Assembly: GCF_018399035.1 (NCBI RefSeq)
Contig: NZ_CP073760.1
Coordinates: 124,001 to 188,000 of the forward strand
DNA length: 64,000 nt
Source: Thiocapsa sp.
GTDB lineage: Bacteria; Pseudomonadota; Gammaproteobacteria; Chromatiales; Chromatiaceae
Direction: 5' to 3'
Below, in pieces: positions 18,463-29,570 of the stretch. Numbering within the stretch: the stretch's first letter is position 1; each line of letters begins with the position of its first letter. The notes beneath the pieces were generated by a model that saw nothing but the letters and a program-made list of their open reading frames with translations, did no database searches and was not told the DNA's origin. The position numbers and the translations under genes were made by a program.

Positions 18463-18941
18463 GGGGTCCTCCTGCAAAGGATCGTCTCGACAACGATATG
18501 ATCCCTTGGCGACCGCCTCTTTGCACGCCCCGCGAGGCCGGGTGACTTTTCGACCACCGCCCGACCCCGCGCATGCAAGTTACTGATCGATCGTCGATGC
18601 CGGGCCCGGCACCGGGGTAAACGCAATCTCCGCAACCGAATGCAGCTTTTACCTTACAGTGATTTACTGACAGCACTAAAGGCTCGGTCGGAAGCCGCCG
18701 GACAGCTCCGGACGGGCGTCGATGCGGGGTCTCGACGTGGCTCGGGGCCCGATCTCGGAGCGCCCGGTCTATACTGGGCGACAACTACCGGGCGATCACG
18801 TCGGGAAGCGTCGGGCAAGCCGATGTCGAGCGCGCCGCACGGATGCGTCGCCCCTTCTCGGTGGCGTCTTCTTTGGCGACGGCGACTCCGACACCGTCGC
18901 GATCCGCATGCATCTCGGGTTGGGTTCGATTCAAGCGTGAC
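18463..18941. other. Non-coding stretch between transposase remnant and PilZ gene
   Basis: I see no gene. A relatively AT-rich part near 18640-18680 could hold a promoter for the PilZ gene, but no clear -35/-10 pair is evident. Confidence 0.35.
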
Positions 18942-19997
18942 ATGACAAAGCCATCAGAGGATTCCAATCCAAGCAGGACGGCGTCGGTTGCGAACCGGCG
19001 GACCCAGCGCCGCATTGCCGTGCGCATCCCGATTCAGGTCATCCTGCCGAAACTCACCGAGCCGATCACCGCGATGAACCAGGACATTTCCTGGGGCGGC
19101 GCGCAGTTCGTCGCCGACGTGCCGCTCACCTCCTTGACCGGTACGCTCCGTCTGATGTTTCCCTGGCGCGGACACGAAAAGGTTGCGATCGACGCGGAGG
19201 TCGTGCGGGCGCAGCGGCTGGGGTCCGGCCATCACCAGGTCGCGGTGCGGTTCGCGAGCCTCTCGCCGCGAAGCCAAGCCCGGTTGGAAAAGCTTCTGAA
19301 GATGCTCGATGCGGCGGACGACTCGACTGTCCGGGACGCAGGCGCGCTGGTGCGCGAGCTCGAGGTTGTGGTCGAGGATGCCGCAGCGATGCGCGAGATG
19401 TTGGAGCAGATCGCGGCCGGGCGTCTGAGCATCACCGTCTTCGAGGCTTACGAGGCTGGCCAGAGCATCCGTCTCTCCATTCGCGGGGCGGACGGTTTAC
19501 CCGGCCTGATGTTGCGGGCACGGGTGCGCGCGGTCGAGCGGGTCAAAGTGGATGGATTTGCCCAATCGGAGCTGTTCGGTCTCGAGCTCGGATTCGAGCA
19601 TCCGACAGCGGCGATCAAGGCATTCGTCGATCTCTTGATCGAGCAGCTTCCGCCGGTGTGGAAAGACCCCGAGTCCGGTTTCGCGGGTGCCCCGGATTGG
19701 CTGCGCGCGATGCATGTCGCCCGGCCGACGGAAGACCTCGCGCTCGATGATCACGGCGACGCTTCGGTCTTGGAGTCGCGCTCTCCCGATGCCTTGAGAA
19801 GTCTACGCTTCGTGTGGGGAGACCCGGAGGCGTTCGACCTCGTGTTCCAGGATCTGACCCTGGGTAGTCGGGTCGAGCCGGGAGGCTGGCCGAAGGATGC
19901 CTGGGAGGAGCTGGGATTTCTCCAAGATGTTCATGACTGCGCCTACGGTCTCCCTGCAGCCAGAATGAGCCGGTTACGCCCGACGCGTTGCCGTTGA
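18942..19997 (+). CDS. PilZ-domain protein (c-di-GMP binding candidate)
   Basis: A 351-residue cytosolic protein. The N-terminal PilZ domain has the RxxxR motif (NRRTQRRIAVRIPI) and the second motif DISWGGAQF (D/NxSxxG), the two c-di-GMP-contacting elements. About residues 120-150 form a helical region (LVRELEVVVEDAAAMREMLEQ). A second PilZ-like beta domain may follow (SIRLSIRGADGLPGLMLRARV, split by residues that do not match the motifs). Role: second-messenger receptor for motility or matrix control; the target is unknown. ATG 18942 has only a weak ribosome binding site. Confidence 0.75.
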   Translation: MTKPSEDSNPSRTASVANRRTQRRIAVRIPIQVILPKLTEPITAMNQDISWGGAQFVADVPLTSLTGTLRLMFPWRGHEKVAIDAEVVRAQRLGSGHHQVAVRFASLSPRSQARLEKLLKMLDAADDSTVRDAGALVRELEVVVEDAAAMREMLEQIAAGRLSITVFEAYEAGQSIRLSIRGADGLPGLMLRARVRAVERVKVDGFAQSELFGLELGFEHPTAAIKAFVDLLIEQLPPVWKDPESGFAGAPDWLRAMHVARPTEDLALDDHGDASVLESRSPDALRSLRFVWGDPEAFDLVFQDLTLGSRVEPGGWPKDAWEELGFLQDVHDCAYGLPAARMSRLRPTRCR

Positions 19998-20141
19998 ATC
20001 GCCGTCGTCGGCCCGGCGGCCCGGCGGCCCGGTCGCGGCGGTATCGGCGGATCGAATCCGAGCCTCGCTTGACCGGCTGCGCCGATCGCGGTAACTTCGA
20101 CCGCTTTTGAACCCTTTTGGGACTGATCGGAGGTCACCGAG

Positions 20142-21929
20142 GTGGCACTGTCTGAAGCGCAACTCGATGGGACCGAACCGGGGCGGCCGGAGCGGAGTGG
20201 TGTCGAGCTGAGCGGCGCCGAGATCGTCATTCAGGCGCTCGCCGACGAGGGCGTCGAGTTCGTTTTCGGCTATCCCGGCGGCGCCGTGCTGCACATCTAC
20301 GACGCCCTGTTTCGGCAGGAGTCCGTCAAACATATCCTGGTGCGTCACGAGCAGGGTGCCTCGCACGCCGCGGACGGCTATGCGCGTGCGACCGGCAAGT
20401 GCGGCGTCTGTCTGGTGACATCCGGCCCCGGTGCGACCAACGCGGTCACCGGGATCGCGACGGCCTACATGGACTCCATCCCGATGGTGATCCTGACCGG
20501 TCAGGTGCCCACCCCGGTGATCGGCAGCGACGCCTTCCAAGAGGTCGACACGGTCGGCATCACCCGGCCCTGCGTGAAGCACAACTTCCTGGTCAAGGAC
20601 GTGCGCGACCTCGCGGTGACCATCCGCAAGGCCTTCTTTATCGCGACGAGCGGTCGGCCCGGACCCGTGGTGGTCGACATCCCGAAGGACGTGACGGATC
20701 CGAACATCAAGATCCCCTACGACTATCCGCGCGATGTGAAGATGCGTTCGTACAACCCGGTGCTCAAAGGGCATCCGGGGCAGATTCGCAAGGCCGTGGA
20801 TCTGATCCTCCAAGCCAAGCGGCCGGTCTTCTACACCGGCGGCGGCGTGGTGCTCGGCGAGGCATCGGCGCAGTTGACGGATCTCGTTCGTTCGACCGGT
20901 TTTCCCGTCACCAGCACGCTGATGGGGCTCGGGGCCTATCCGATGACGGACCCTCAGTTCATCGGTATGCTCGGGATGCACGGCACCTACGAGGCCAACA
21001 TGGCGATGCACGAGACCGACGTCTTGATCGCCATCGGCGCGCGCTTCGACGATCGGGTCACCGGCAAGATCGAGCACTTCTGCCCGCATGCGAAGATCAT
21101 CCATGTCGACGTGGATCCCTCCTCGATCTCCAAGAACGTCAAGGTCCATGTTCCGATCGTGGGGCAGGTGGCGAACGTGCTCTCCGATATGATCAAGCTC
21201 TACCGCGAGCTGGCCCCGAGTTCCGAGGAGCAGCCTGTCGCCGATTGGTGGGCCAAAGTCGCTGAGTGGCGCGCGGTGGACTGCATGCGCTACGACCGCA
21301 ACAGCACGGCCATCAAGCCGCAGTTCGCGGTCGAAACGCTCTACAAGGTGACCGGCGGCGATCTCTATCTGACCTCGGACGTGGGTCAGCACCAGATGTT
21401 CGCCGCCCAGTTCTATCCGTTCGACAAGCCGCGTCGCTGGATCAACTCGGGCGGTCTGGGGACCATGGGCTTCGGCCTCCCGGCGGCGATGGGCGTGCAA
21501 TTGGCGTTTCCGGATGCGCAGGTCGCCTGTATCTCAGGCGAGGCCAGTATCCTGATGTGCATCCAGGAGCTGGCCACCTGCCTTCAATACGGGCTGCCCG
21601 TGAAGGTGATCCTGCTCAACAACGGCTACATGGGCATGGTGCGTCAGTGGCAGGAGTTCTTCTACGAGAGCCGCTACTCGAACTCCTATGTCGATGCCCT
21701 GCCGGACTTCGTGAAGCTCGCCGAGAGCTTCGGGCATGTCGGCATGCGTGTCGACCAGCCGGCCGATCTGGAGGCCGCGATGACCGAGGCGTTCGCGATG
21801 AGGAATCGTCTCGTGTTCATGGACGTCATCGTGGATCCGACCGAAAACGTCTACCCGATGATCGCCGCCGGAAAGGGCCACCACGAGATGCACCTGGCGC
21901 CGAGTCTGTCGGATCGCGAGCTGGCTTAG
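20142..21929 (+). CDS. ilvI: Acetolactate synthase, large (catalytic) subunit
   Basis: A 595-residue ThDP enzyme that condenses pyruvate with pyruvate or 2-ketobutyrate, the first common step of valine, leucine and isoleucine synthesis. The N-terminal pyrimidine domain has the catalytic glutamate in LVRHEQGASHAADGYAR. The central FAD domain follows, then the C-terminal PP domain. There the usual GDG is GEA (ISGEASILM), while the NN of LLNNGYMGMVRQ is kept. The start is GTG 20142 with GGAGGT upstream. About 20 N-terminal residues exceed the usual E. coli length. It forms an operon with ilvH (31 bp) and probably ilvC. Confidence 0.95.
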   Translation: MALSEAQLDGTEPGRPERSGVELSGAEIVIQALADEGVEFVFGYPGGAVLHIYDALFRQESVKHILVRHEQGASHAADGYARATGKCGVCLVTSGPGATNAVTGIATAYMDSIPMVILTGQVPTPVIGSDAFQEVDTVGITRPCVKHNFLVKDVRDLAVTIRKAFFIATSGRPGPVVVDIPKDVTDPNIKIPYDYPRDVKMRSYNPVLKGHPGQIRKAVDLILQAKRPVFYTGGGVVLGEASAQLTDLVRSTGFPVTSTLMGLGAYPMTDPQFIGMLGMHGTYEANMAMHETDVLIAIGARFDDRVTGKIEHFCPHAKIIHVDVDPSSISKNVKVHVPIVGQVANVLSDMIKLYRELAPSSEEQPVADWWAKVAEWRAVDCMRYDRNSTAIKPQFAVETLYKVTGGDLYLTSDVGQHQMFAAQFYPFDKPRRWINSGGLGTMGFGLPAAMGVQLAFPDAQVACISGEASILMCIQELATCLQYGLPVKVILLNNGYMGMVRQWQEFFYESRYSNSYVDALPDFVKLAESFGHVGMRVDQPADLEAAMTEAFAMRNRLVFMDVIVDPTENVYPMIAAGKGHHEMHLAPSLSDRELA

Positions 21930-21960
21930 ACCGCGTCCCGAGCGAAAGAGATCTTAAGAC

Positions 21961-22452
21961 ATGAGACATATCATTGCCGTGCTGCTGGAGAACGAGGCGG
22001 GCGCACTTTCGCGCGTCGCCGGGCTCTTCTCGGCCCGTGGCTACAACATCGAATCCCTGACCGTCGCACCGACGGATGACCCGACCCTCTCGAGGATGAC
22101 CCTGGTCACCACCGGCAACGACGACGTGGTCGAGCAGATCAAGAAGCAGCTGAACAAGCTGATCGACACGGTGAAACTGCTCGACCTCTCCGAGGGTCCG
22201 CACATCGAGCGCGAGATGATGATGATCAAGGTGCGCGCCGAGCGGCAGGACCGCGAGGAGCTCAAGCGCCTGACCGAGATCTTCCGCGCCAAGATCATCG
22301 ATGTGACCGATACCAGCTATGTGATCGAGTTGACCGGGGCGTCCAAAAAACTGGACGCCTTCATCGACGCGGTTCCGGAAGGACTGATCGTCGAGGTCGT
22401 CCGTTCGGGTCCCACAGGGATCTCGCGCGGCGACAAGGGCCTCACCATTTAA
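21961..22452 (+). CDS. ilvH: Acetolactate synthase, small (regulatory) subunit
   Basis: A 163-residue regulatory subunit that activates the large subunit and confers feedback inhibition by valine. The N-terminal ACT domain starts MRHIIAVLLENEAGALSRVAGLFSARGYNIESL; the C-terminal half (MMIKVRAERQDREELKRL, then DTSYVIELTG) has the usual fold. Full family length. The stop TAA is the first three bases of an inverted-repeat element. Confidence 0.96.
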   Translation: MRHIIAVLLENEAGALSRVAGLFSARGYNIESLTVAPTDDPTLSRMTLVTTGNDDVVEQIKKQLNKLIDTVKLLDLSEGPHIEREMMMIKVRAERQDREELKRLTEIFRAKIIDVTDTSYVIELTGASKKLDAFIDAVPEGLIVEVVRSGPTGISRGDKGLTI

Positions 22453-22535
22453 ACCGCGTCTTCGTGCTGCAAGAGTCGTTTTCCTGTTTGCTCGGGATGA
22501 CGCCTGTCCGTTGCCTCTGCGTCGGACGCGGTTTA
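22450..22535. repeat. Stop-codon palindromic element, full copy 2
   Basis: TAAACCGCGTC (22450-22460) and GACGCGGTTTA (22525-22535), perfect 11-bp inverted ends, 86 bp overall. The leading TAA is the ilvH stop. The element separates ilvH from ilvC. Confidence 0.88.
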
Positions 22536-22608
22536 AGTCATCAATAAAGGTCTTGGATTGAGCGGCTTGCGCGGTTGCGGTTCACAGTCCCGGGTTGGGC
22601 CTGAGTGA

Positions 22609-23694
<1,086 letters not shown>

Positions 23695-23746
23695 TCGACT
23701 GTATCGTGGTTAGTGGATGTCCGGGAAAGGCACTACCGGCGTGTAG

Positions 23747-24800
23747 GTGCGAATTCATTTAGCGCCGAGCAAAGCTCGGCGTCTCTTGCCGGGTGAAAGT
23801 CCCGGTCGGGTAAGGGCTAGCCACCCACCCGTATCGAGTGTTGGTCCTGTTGCGGAGCGGCGCAAGTCGCGAACAAGAGACAGGGCAAGCGTACACAGAG
23901 AATCCTGTAGGCCGCAGGGGAGATCGCGCTCCCTGAAGTGCTGGTACAGCTTCGAGATCGCAAACCCGCGGATGGCGACGGGGTACTGAACCCGGAAGCC
24001 GAGATGAAGCACGCGTGAGGGCGAGTGTGTGGATGTCCGCCGGAGTCGACAGGCCGTGGCATGCAGGAAGAGAGGCGCCGGAGAACTCGGGAAGCCCCGC
24101 AGGCTCCTGTGACGAGGTGAAGCGATGAAACCGACTGAGCTGGGACACGAACGGGTGAAGAGCCCTGCAACGGCGTGCGCTCGGGTGGAGGCGTGGAACA
24201 CGGAGCGCACAGGCAGGCGGGAGAACGCCGCAAGCCGACGGGGTGTCTTATCGGGCATAGTCGTCTGCGATGGGGAAAGCCCATGACACGGCGAAGGACC
24301 CGACGGGAGTACGCAGCCCGCACAGGAAACACGTGCCGGACGAGCAGGACCGGGTCACCACGTGCCAACCTCACTGCGGGGAATAGCCAATCGAGCGAGA
24401 GAAAGCAAGCACCATCGCTTTCGCAATCTCTACAGAGAAGTGAATGTCGAGCTGTTGATGTACTGCTGGCACGACTTGAACAAGGACGCAGCCAGTGGTG
24501 TCGACGGGCTGACGGCAGAGACCTACGCACGCAACCTGGAAGCAAACATCACCGATCTGGCCGAGCGCGTGAAGGCGAAACGCTACCGGGCCAAGCTGGT
24601 CCGGCGCGTGTTGATCCCCAAAGAGAACGGACAACAGCGACCGCTGGGCATTCCGGCACTGGAAGACAAGCTCGTGCAGCTGGCCTGCGCGACGTTGTCG
24701 AGCGCGATCCACGAACAGGACTTCCTGGACTGCAGCTACGGCTATCGGCCGGGCCGCAGCGCCAAGCAGGCGGTGATCGAGCTCGATCTCCAGACGGTGC
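23747..24800 (+). mobile_element. Group II intron, 3'-truncated
   Basis: The canonical 5' end GTGCG is at 23747, 52 bp after the ilvC stop. About 615 nt of structured, ORF-less RNA sequence (domain I-III type) follow, then a reverse transcriptase frame from 24362. The RT stops matching at about 24795, and no domain V/VI hairpin is present. The downstream sequence is moaA. The 3' half of the intron has therefore been deleted; it cannot splice. Confidence 0.75.
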
Positions 24801-25150
24801 GTCGTCGCCTGGAGCAGCGATTCACGCTGATCCCGGACATCCTTCCCGGCGGCGGCCCGGCGCGCTACTTCCGCCTCGGCGCAACCGAAACCCGGATCGG
24901 CTTCATCACCCCGATCTCGCAGCACTTCTGCGAAACCTGCAACCGGGTACGCCTCACGGTCGACGGCACCCTGTATCTCTGTCTCGGTCAGGAGAGCAGC
25001 TACGCGCTGCGACCGCTGTTGCGCGACGGGATCGGGGATGATGAACTGATCGAGCATCTGAAACAGGCCATCGCCCTGAAACCCGAGCGCCATGAGTTCA
25101 ACGAACGCCCGGAGAAGGTGATTCGATTCATGTCGATGACAGGCGGATGA
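24362..25150 (+). pseudogene. Chimera: group II intron RT N-terminus fused in frame to MoaA C-terminus
   Basis: One 262-codon frame joins two unrelated proteins. Residues 1 to about 144 are a group II intron reverse transcriptase N-terminus (DAASGVDGLT, RRVLIPKENGQQRPLGIPAL, then DCSYGYRPGRSAKQAV). From about residue 146 it is the C-terminal third of GTP 3',8-cyclase MoaA: GGGPARYFRLG, RIGFITPISQHFCETCNRVR and later LYLCLGQE carry the three cysteines of the second [4Fe-4S] cluster, and the C-terminal GG (FMSMTGG) is intact. The radical-SAM CxxxCxxC domain is absent. Neither half can work as the parent enzyme. Whether the chimera is expressed is unknown. Confidence 0.85.
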
Positions 25151-25309
25151 AGCGCGGAGGAGTCTCGGCGAAAAGTATGCCTTGACCGATCGGTTCGCGC
25201 TGTCACCGCTTTGTAACCCCCCGCGCATTCCCTTATCCTTCACGCGTTTTTCCGGCGCGATGTGGGTCGCGCCTTGTGTTCAAACTCGAAAACAATCAGG
25301 GGCGCGACG

Positions 25310-26272
25310 ATGACGAAGAAGGGTGCAAGACTGTTGGTGGGAGCGGTTGGGCTCGGGATGGCGTCGCTGACACAGGCGTATGACCTGCCCGCCGTGAATC
25401 TCGGGTTTACCAGTTTTCTGGACGGTGCGCCGCCGGCGGGGCCGGGCTGGTACGCCCAGCAGTACGTGCAGTTCTATCGCAAGGGGCGCCTCAAGGACGC
25501 AAACGGCGGCGACCTGCTGCTGCCGACCGCGCGCGGACCCGAGAAGGCCGAGGTCGAGGCGAACATCGGTCTGACCCAGCTCCTCTATCAATCGGATCAG
25601 CCTCTGCTGCTCGGCGGCAAGTGGGGCCTGAATCTGATGTTGCCCTACGCCGGCTTCGATCTGGATCCCAAGGACAACTTCGCGCTCTCGGCGAACGGCG
25701 GCAATCTGGGCGATCTCCTGATCGGGCCCTATCTTCAGTGGGATCCCATCATGGGCCCCAACGGACCCAAGTTCGTGCAGCGGGTCGAGTTCCAGTTGAT
25801 CTTTCCGACCGGATCCTACGACGCCAACGATGCGCTGAACGTCGGCAGCAATTATTTCTCCTTCAACCCCTATTGGGCCGCGACGGCCTTCCTGGCGCCG
25901 AAATGGACGGCCTCATGGCGTCTGCACTATCTCTGGAACGCGGAGAACAACGACCCCTACAAACCGCTCGGCGCCAACGATACCCAAGCCGGTCAGGCCA
26001 TCCATGCCAACTTCGCGAGTGCCTACGAGGTGCTCCCGAATCGTCTGCGCATCGGCATCAACGGCTATTTTCTCAAGCAGTTCACCGAGAGCAAGATCGA
26101 CGGCAGAGGCGTGCGCGACAGCGAGGAGCAGGTCATCGGCATCGGGCCCGGACTCGTCTACCACTTCTCCAAGCACGATCATCTCTTCGTGAACGCCTAT
26201 TGGGAGACGGAGGCGGAGAATCGCCCCGAGGGCTCCAGGTTCAACCTGAGGTTCGTGCATCATTTTCATTGA
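25310..26272 (+). CDS. Phenol-degradation MetA-like outer membrane protein
   Basis: A 320-residue outer membrane beta-barrel candidate of the MetA (meta-pathway phenol degradation) family. A signal peptide ([23 protein letters not shown]) is followed by aromatic-rich amphipathic strands and a C-terminus ending FVHHFH, close to the terminal-aromatic signature of porins. It may transport a hydrophobic compound; the family is poorly characterised. ATG 25310 is preceded by AGGGGCG. The gene stands alone between the intron/moaA remnant and the convergent helicase gene. Confidence 0.8.
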   Translation: MTKKGARLLVGAVGLGMASLTQAYDLPAVNLGFTSFLDGAPPAGPGWYAQQYVQFYRKGRLKDANGGDLLLPTARGPEKAEVEANIGLTQLLYQSDQPLLLGGKWGLNLMLPYAGFDLDPKDNFALSANGGNLGDLLIGPYLQWDPIMGPNGPKFVQRVEFQLIFPTGSYDANDALNVGSNYFSFNPYWAATAFLAPKWTASWRLHYLWNAENNDPYKPLGANDTQAGQAIHANFASAYEVLPNRLRIGINGYFLKQFTESKIDGRGVRDSEEQVIGIGPGLVYHFSKHDHLFVNAYWETEAENRPEGSRFNLRFVHHFH

Positions 26273-26326
26273 GGCTCGTCGAACGAACAATTCGACGGTG
26301 GTCATCCGCTGGCCTCGCTGATCGGG

Positions 26327-29300
26327 TTAGCCCGTTTCAGCGACGAAGCGGGCGACATCGGCGGCCAGGTCTCGGAGCAGCGCGTCCGGAACCGTCTCCG
26401 CGCCTTGCGACAGGGCGAGCGCGCGCATGAGCAGACCCGCTTCGTCTTGGGTCAGGATGCCTTTCGGCAGGGCCTCGCTGTAGAGCCAGATCCCGGCGTG
26501 TCGGGGTGTCGGCGGGGTCTCTTGCTCGGCGCGCACGGCAGCGCAGGCGAGTAAGGCGCCGAGCAGCAGGTCCATGGCCGGGGCGGGGCAGGCCTGTTGG
26601 ATCAGGACCTCGGCGCCGCGGAGCTTCTCCCGCGCCCGGGACAAGAGCCGTGGCTCTTGGGGGCTGCGCTGCTCTTCCGTTGGCTCGACGAGCGGACGGG
26701 CCCGCGCGATCGGAGAGGCGTCCCCGAGCCGCCGCAGTCCGCTCAGTGTCCGCGGGTCGATCAGGGCGACCGGGATTCGATCGGAGATTGCGGCGGCGAG
26801 CCGGTCGGCCTCGGCATCCACGCGATCCAGGACCACCAGCAGTCCGCCGCCGGAGCCGAGGATCCGCTCGATCCGGGTGCCGAATGCGTTCTGGACGGCC
26901 TCGATGGCATGGCGGATCGACTCCTCCATCTCCGCATCTCGCGTCGCATCGGCGAGCGGGATGGGCTCTGCTCGCTCCACCGGTGTGCCGTCGGTCTGCG
27001 CGTCGTCGCTCGGCGTCGGCTCCCCGGCGCTCGAGTCGATGTCCGAGCTCGCCGTCAGGTCGGCGTCTGGCTGTTCGGATGCCGGCTCTTCCGAAGTTGC
27101 TTCCTCGACCTGCTCGCCCGGCGCCTCGTTGGCCGTCTTGGGTACACCGGGCAATCCGGCGAGATCCTCCGCAAGCACCTCCACCAGCTTGCGCGAGACC
27201 CCGACGACATCTTCCGTGGCGTCTTGATCGACCACGTTGTCGAAGAGGTTGCGCTTGCCCTGGACCAGCTCGAGGACGCGGCACTCGTAGGACTCGGCGG
27301 CGACCAGCAGGATGATCTGGACCTTGCGGGTCTGCCCGAGACGGTGCACCCGGGCGATCCGTTGATCCAGCACCGCCGGGTTCCAGGGGATGTCCAGATT
27401 GACCAGGACCGATGCCGTCTGCAGATTGAGTCCGACCCCGCCTGCATCGGTCGAGATGAAGACCTGACAGGCGTCGTCCTCGTTGAAGCGATCGATCAGA
27501 TCGCCGCGTTTGGCCGTCGGCACACCGCCGTGCAGGCGGATGCAGCCGAGTCCCAGCGCGCGCACGCGCTCCTCCACCATTCGGGTCATCTGCTCCCATT
27601 GGGAGAAGACCACGGCCTTGAGTCCGGATTGCAGACAGAGCTCGTCGAGCAGGTTCACCAGCTCGTCGAGCTTGGGCGATCCCACGGTCTCCTTGTCGAC
27701 CAGACCGGCGGCGTCGCAGGCCATGCGTGCTTGCTGCAGATGGGCCATGAGCCGGTTCGACTCGCCCGGTGTCAGGGGACGACGTTTGGCGATCTGCGCC
27801 AGGATGCCCGCGGCCCGGATACCGGCGTCGTGCAGCTCTTGCTGGCAGGCGTCGAGCGGGATGTCCAGACGGCTCTCGATGCGATCCGGGAGCTGGTCGC
27901 GCACCAGTTGGCGGTCGCGGCGCAGCATGACGGGCGCGAGCCGACGCCGCAGCTCGGAGAGGTTGCGGTAGCCGAGCACCTTGCCGCGCTCGTCCGTGAC
28001 GTGGAAGTCCACCAGATAGCGCCAGAGCGGGCCGAGCACCTTCTGGTCGACCACCTGCATCAGGCTGTAGAGGTCTTCGAGCCGGTTCTCCAGCGGCGTG
28101 CCGCTCAGCACGAAGGCGTAGCGCGAGGGGATGCGCTTGACCGCCGCGGCGATCTTGGTGCGCCAGTTCTTGATGCGTTGCGCCTCGTCGAGGATCACCA
28201 GGTCCGGCCGAAGGGTCTCCGCGATGACACTGCCGTCGCGCAGGATCAGCTCGTAGTTGACGATCAGGAAGCCGCTGCTGCCTCGGTACTGGGCCGCCCG
28301 CGTGGCGACCGGTCCCTGGATCACCCGCGCCTCCCGACCGGTGAATTTGCGGATCTCGCGTGCCCACTGCTGTTTGAGCGATGCCGGACAGATCACCAGG
28401 ATCCGCTCGACCTCGGCATGGCGATGCAGCCAGGCGGCCGCCGCGATGGCTTGGAGCGTCTTGCCGAGACCCATGTCGTCGGCCAGCAGCGCGCGCCCGT
28501 TGGCGGCCAGAAAGGCCACGCCCTCGACCTGGTAGGGATAGAGCCGCGCGGTCACGCCCGGCAGGCGCCCGCCCGAGGCGCGAATCGCCTCGCCGATGTC
28601 GCGTGCACGCTGCCGCTGGGCGGCCTGCTCGGCGAGGCGGCGAGCGAAGCCGAGTGCGTCTTCACCCAGATCGATGTCCGCCCGCCCGGCCAAGGCATCG
28701 GCCAGGCGCAGAAAGTCTTCGGGCAGACGCCGACGGTAGGCGCCCGCGTCGTCGAAATGCGTATCCAGCAGCGCGATCAGCTCGGGATCGGACGGGTTGT
28801 CCGGACGTTGCATCGCCCGATGGAGACGGATCTGGGGCGCGGGGTCGCCCTCCCAGTCGAGATACACGAAGGGCGAGGGCGGTCCGAGCGCCTGCAGACG
28901 CTTGGCGTCGCGGCCTTTGGCGATGCGGTGCAGCACCGCCTCGATGTGTTTGCAGGTCCCCAGTTGGTTGGTCGCGAAATCCGGGCAGGTGCAATAGTTG
29001 GCGCGCTGCTCCAGCGAGCGAATATGCACCCGGTAGCTGACCGGGACATGGGTGGAGGAGACGAGCGAGTGCGCGCTCCAGGCACCGAAGGCCGGATCGC
29101 CCGAGAGATTCTCGACCCGGACCTCGGTGCGTCCGCGCTTGATGCGCTCGTCGATCGCGCCTTCCACCGCGCCGAGCAGCTCGCCCTCGGCTGCACCGCG
29201 TGCCGAGCGGGCAAAGAGTGCGGCCAGCGCATGGACGCAGGGTTGGTTCGAGGGCGTGCCGCAGTCGCACAGACAGACCAGATTGCCGTCGCCGTCGTAA

Positions 29301-29509
29301 CTCAGCTCGAGCGCGACGATCTCTTCACGTTCCTCGTCTTCGACGTCGGCACGCAGGTAGACACCGTCCAGCTGCAACTCCGCGACGCGGTTGTCTCTGT
29401 AATGGCGCAAGCCGTCACGCACCCGATCGGCGGTGGCCAGGGCGTGGAGCTGATCGTGATCGAGGGTGAAGGGATCGAGGTCGTTGGTCTGGTCTGGGCC
29501 GGCGTGCAT
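26327..29509 (-). CDS. SWIM-domain SNF2-family helicase
   Basis: A 1060-residue DNA-dependent ATPase. Two SWIM-type zinc motifs lie in the N-terminal third (CLCDCGTPSNQPCVHALAAL and NYCTCPDFATNQLGTCKH). SNF2 motifs follow: I (LLADDMGLGKTLQAI), II (LVILDEAQRIKN), III (FVLSGTPLENRLEDL), V/VI (FISTDAGGVGLNLQTA and RIARVHRLGQTRKVQ). The last 250 residues are an acidic linker plus a poorly conserved C-terminal domain. It probably remodels DNA-protein complexes. The start is ATG 29509. The gene lies 61 bp after the hemolysin III gene on the same strand. Confidence 0.9.
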   Translation of the reverse strand: MHAGPDQTNDLDPFTLDHDQLHALATADRVRDGLRHYRDNRVAELQLDGVYLRADVEDEEREEIVALELSYDGDGNLVCLCDCGTPSNQPCVHALAALFARSARGAAEGELLGAVEGAIDERIKRGRTEVRVENLSGDPAFGAWSAHSLVSSTHVPVSYRVHIRSLEQRANYCTCPDFATNQLGTCKHIEAVLHRIAKGRDAKRLQALGPPSPFVYLDWEGDPAPQIRLHRAMQRPDNPSDPELIALLDTHFDDAGAYRRRLPEDFLRLADALAGRADIDLGEDALGFARRLAEQAAQRQRARDIGEAIRASGGRLPGVTARLYPYQVEGVAFLAANGRALLADDMGLGKTLQAIAAAAWLHRHAEVERILVICPASLKQQWAREIRKFTGREARVIQGPVATRAAQYRGSSGFLIVNYELILRDGSVIAETLRPDLVILDEAQRIKNWRTKIAAAVKRIPSRYAFVLSGTPLENRLEDLYSLMQVVDQKVLGPLWRYLVDFHVTDERGKVLGYRNLSELRRRLAPVMLRRDRQLVRDQLPDRIESRLDIPLDACQQELHDAGIRAAGILAQIAKRRPLTPGESNRLMAHLQQARMACDAAGLVDKETVGSPKLDELVNLLDELCLQSGLKAVVFSQWEQMTRMVEERVRALGLGCIRLHGGVPTAKRGDLIDRFNEDDACQVFISTDAGGVGLNLQTASVLVNLDIPWNPAVLDQRIARVHRLGQTRKVQIILLVAAESYECRVLELVQGKRNLFDNVVDQDATEDVVGVSRKLVEVLAEDLAGLPGVPKTANEAPGEQVEEATSEEPASEQPDADLTASSDIDSSAGEPTPSDDAQTDGTPVERAEPIPLADATRDAEMEESIRHAIEAVQNAFGTRIERILGSGGGLLVVLDRVDAEADRLAAAISDRIPVALIDPRTLSGLRRLGDASPIARARPLVEPTEEQRSPQEPRLLSRAREKLRGAEVLIQQACPAPAMDLLLGALLACAAVRAEQETPPTPRHAGIWLYSEALPKGILTQDEAGLLMRALALSQGAETVPDALLRDLAADVARFVAETG

Positions 29510-29548
29510 GGAGACGGAGATTCCCGGTTCTTGGTCGGTCGCTCATGT

Positions 29549-29559
29549 TAAACCGCGTT
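29549..29559. repeat. Half copy of the stop-codon palindromic end
   Basis: TAAACCGCGTT, ten of eleven positions identical to the element end. No second arm is found at the expected distance. It lies between the hemolysin III stop and the helicase start. Confidence 0.5.
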
Positions 29560-29570
29560 TGAGGCGGGAG

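Noticed and set aside
24175..25041. 288-codon frame overlapping the RT-MoaA chimera
   Set aside because: Wrong frame; the RT and MoaA matches are both in the 24362 frame.
26597..29551. 984-codon plus-strand frame opposite the SNF2 helicase
   Set aside because: Antisense to a gene with complete helicase motifs; no domain of its own.
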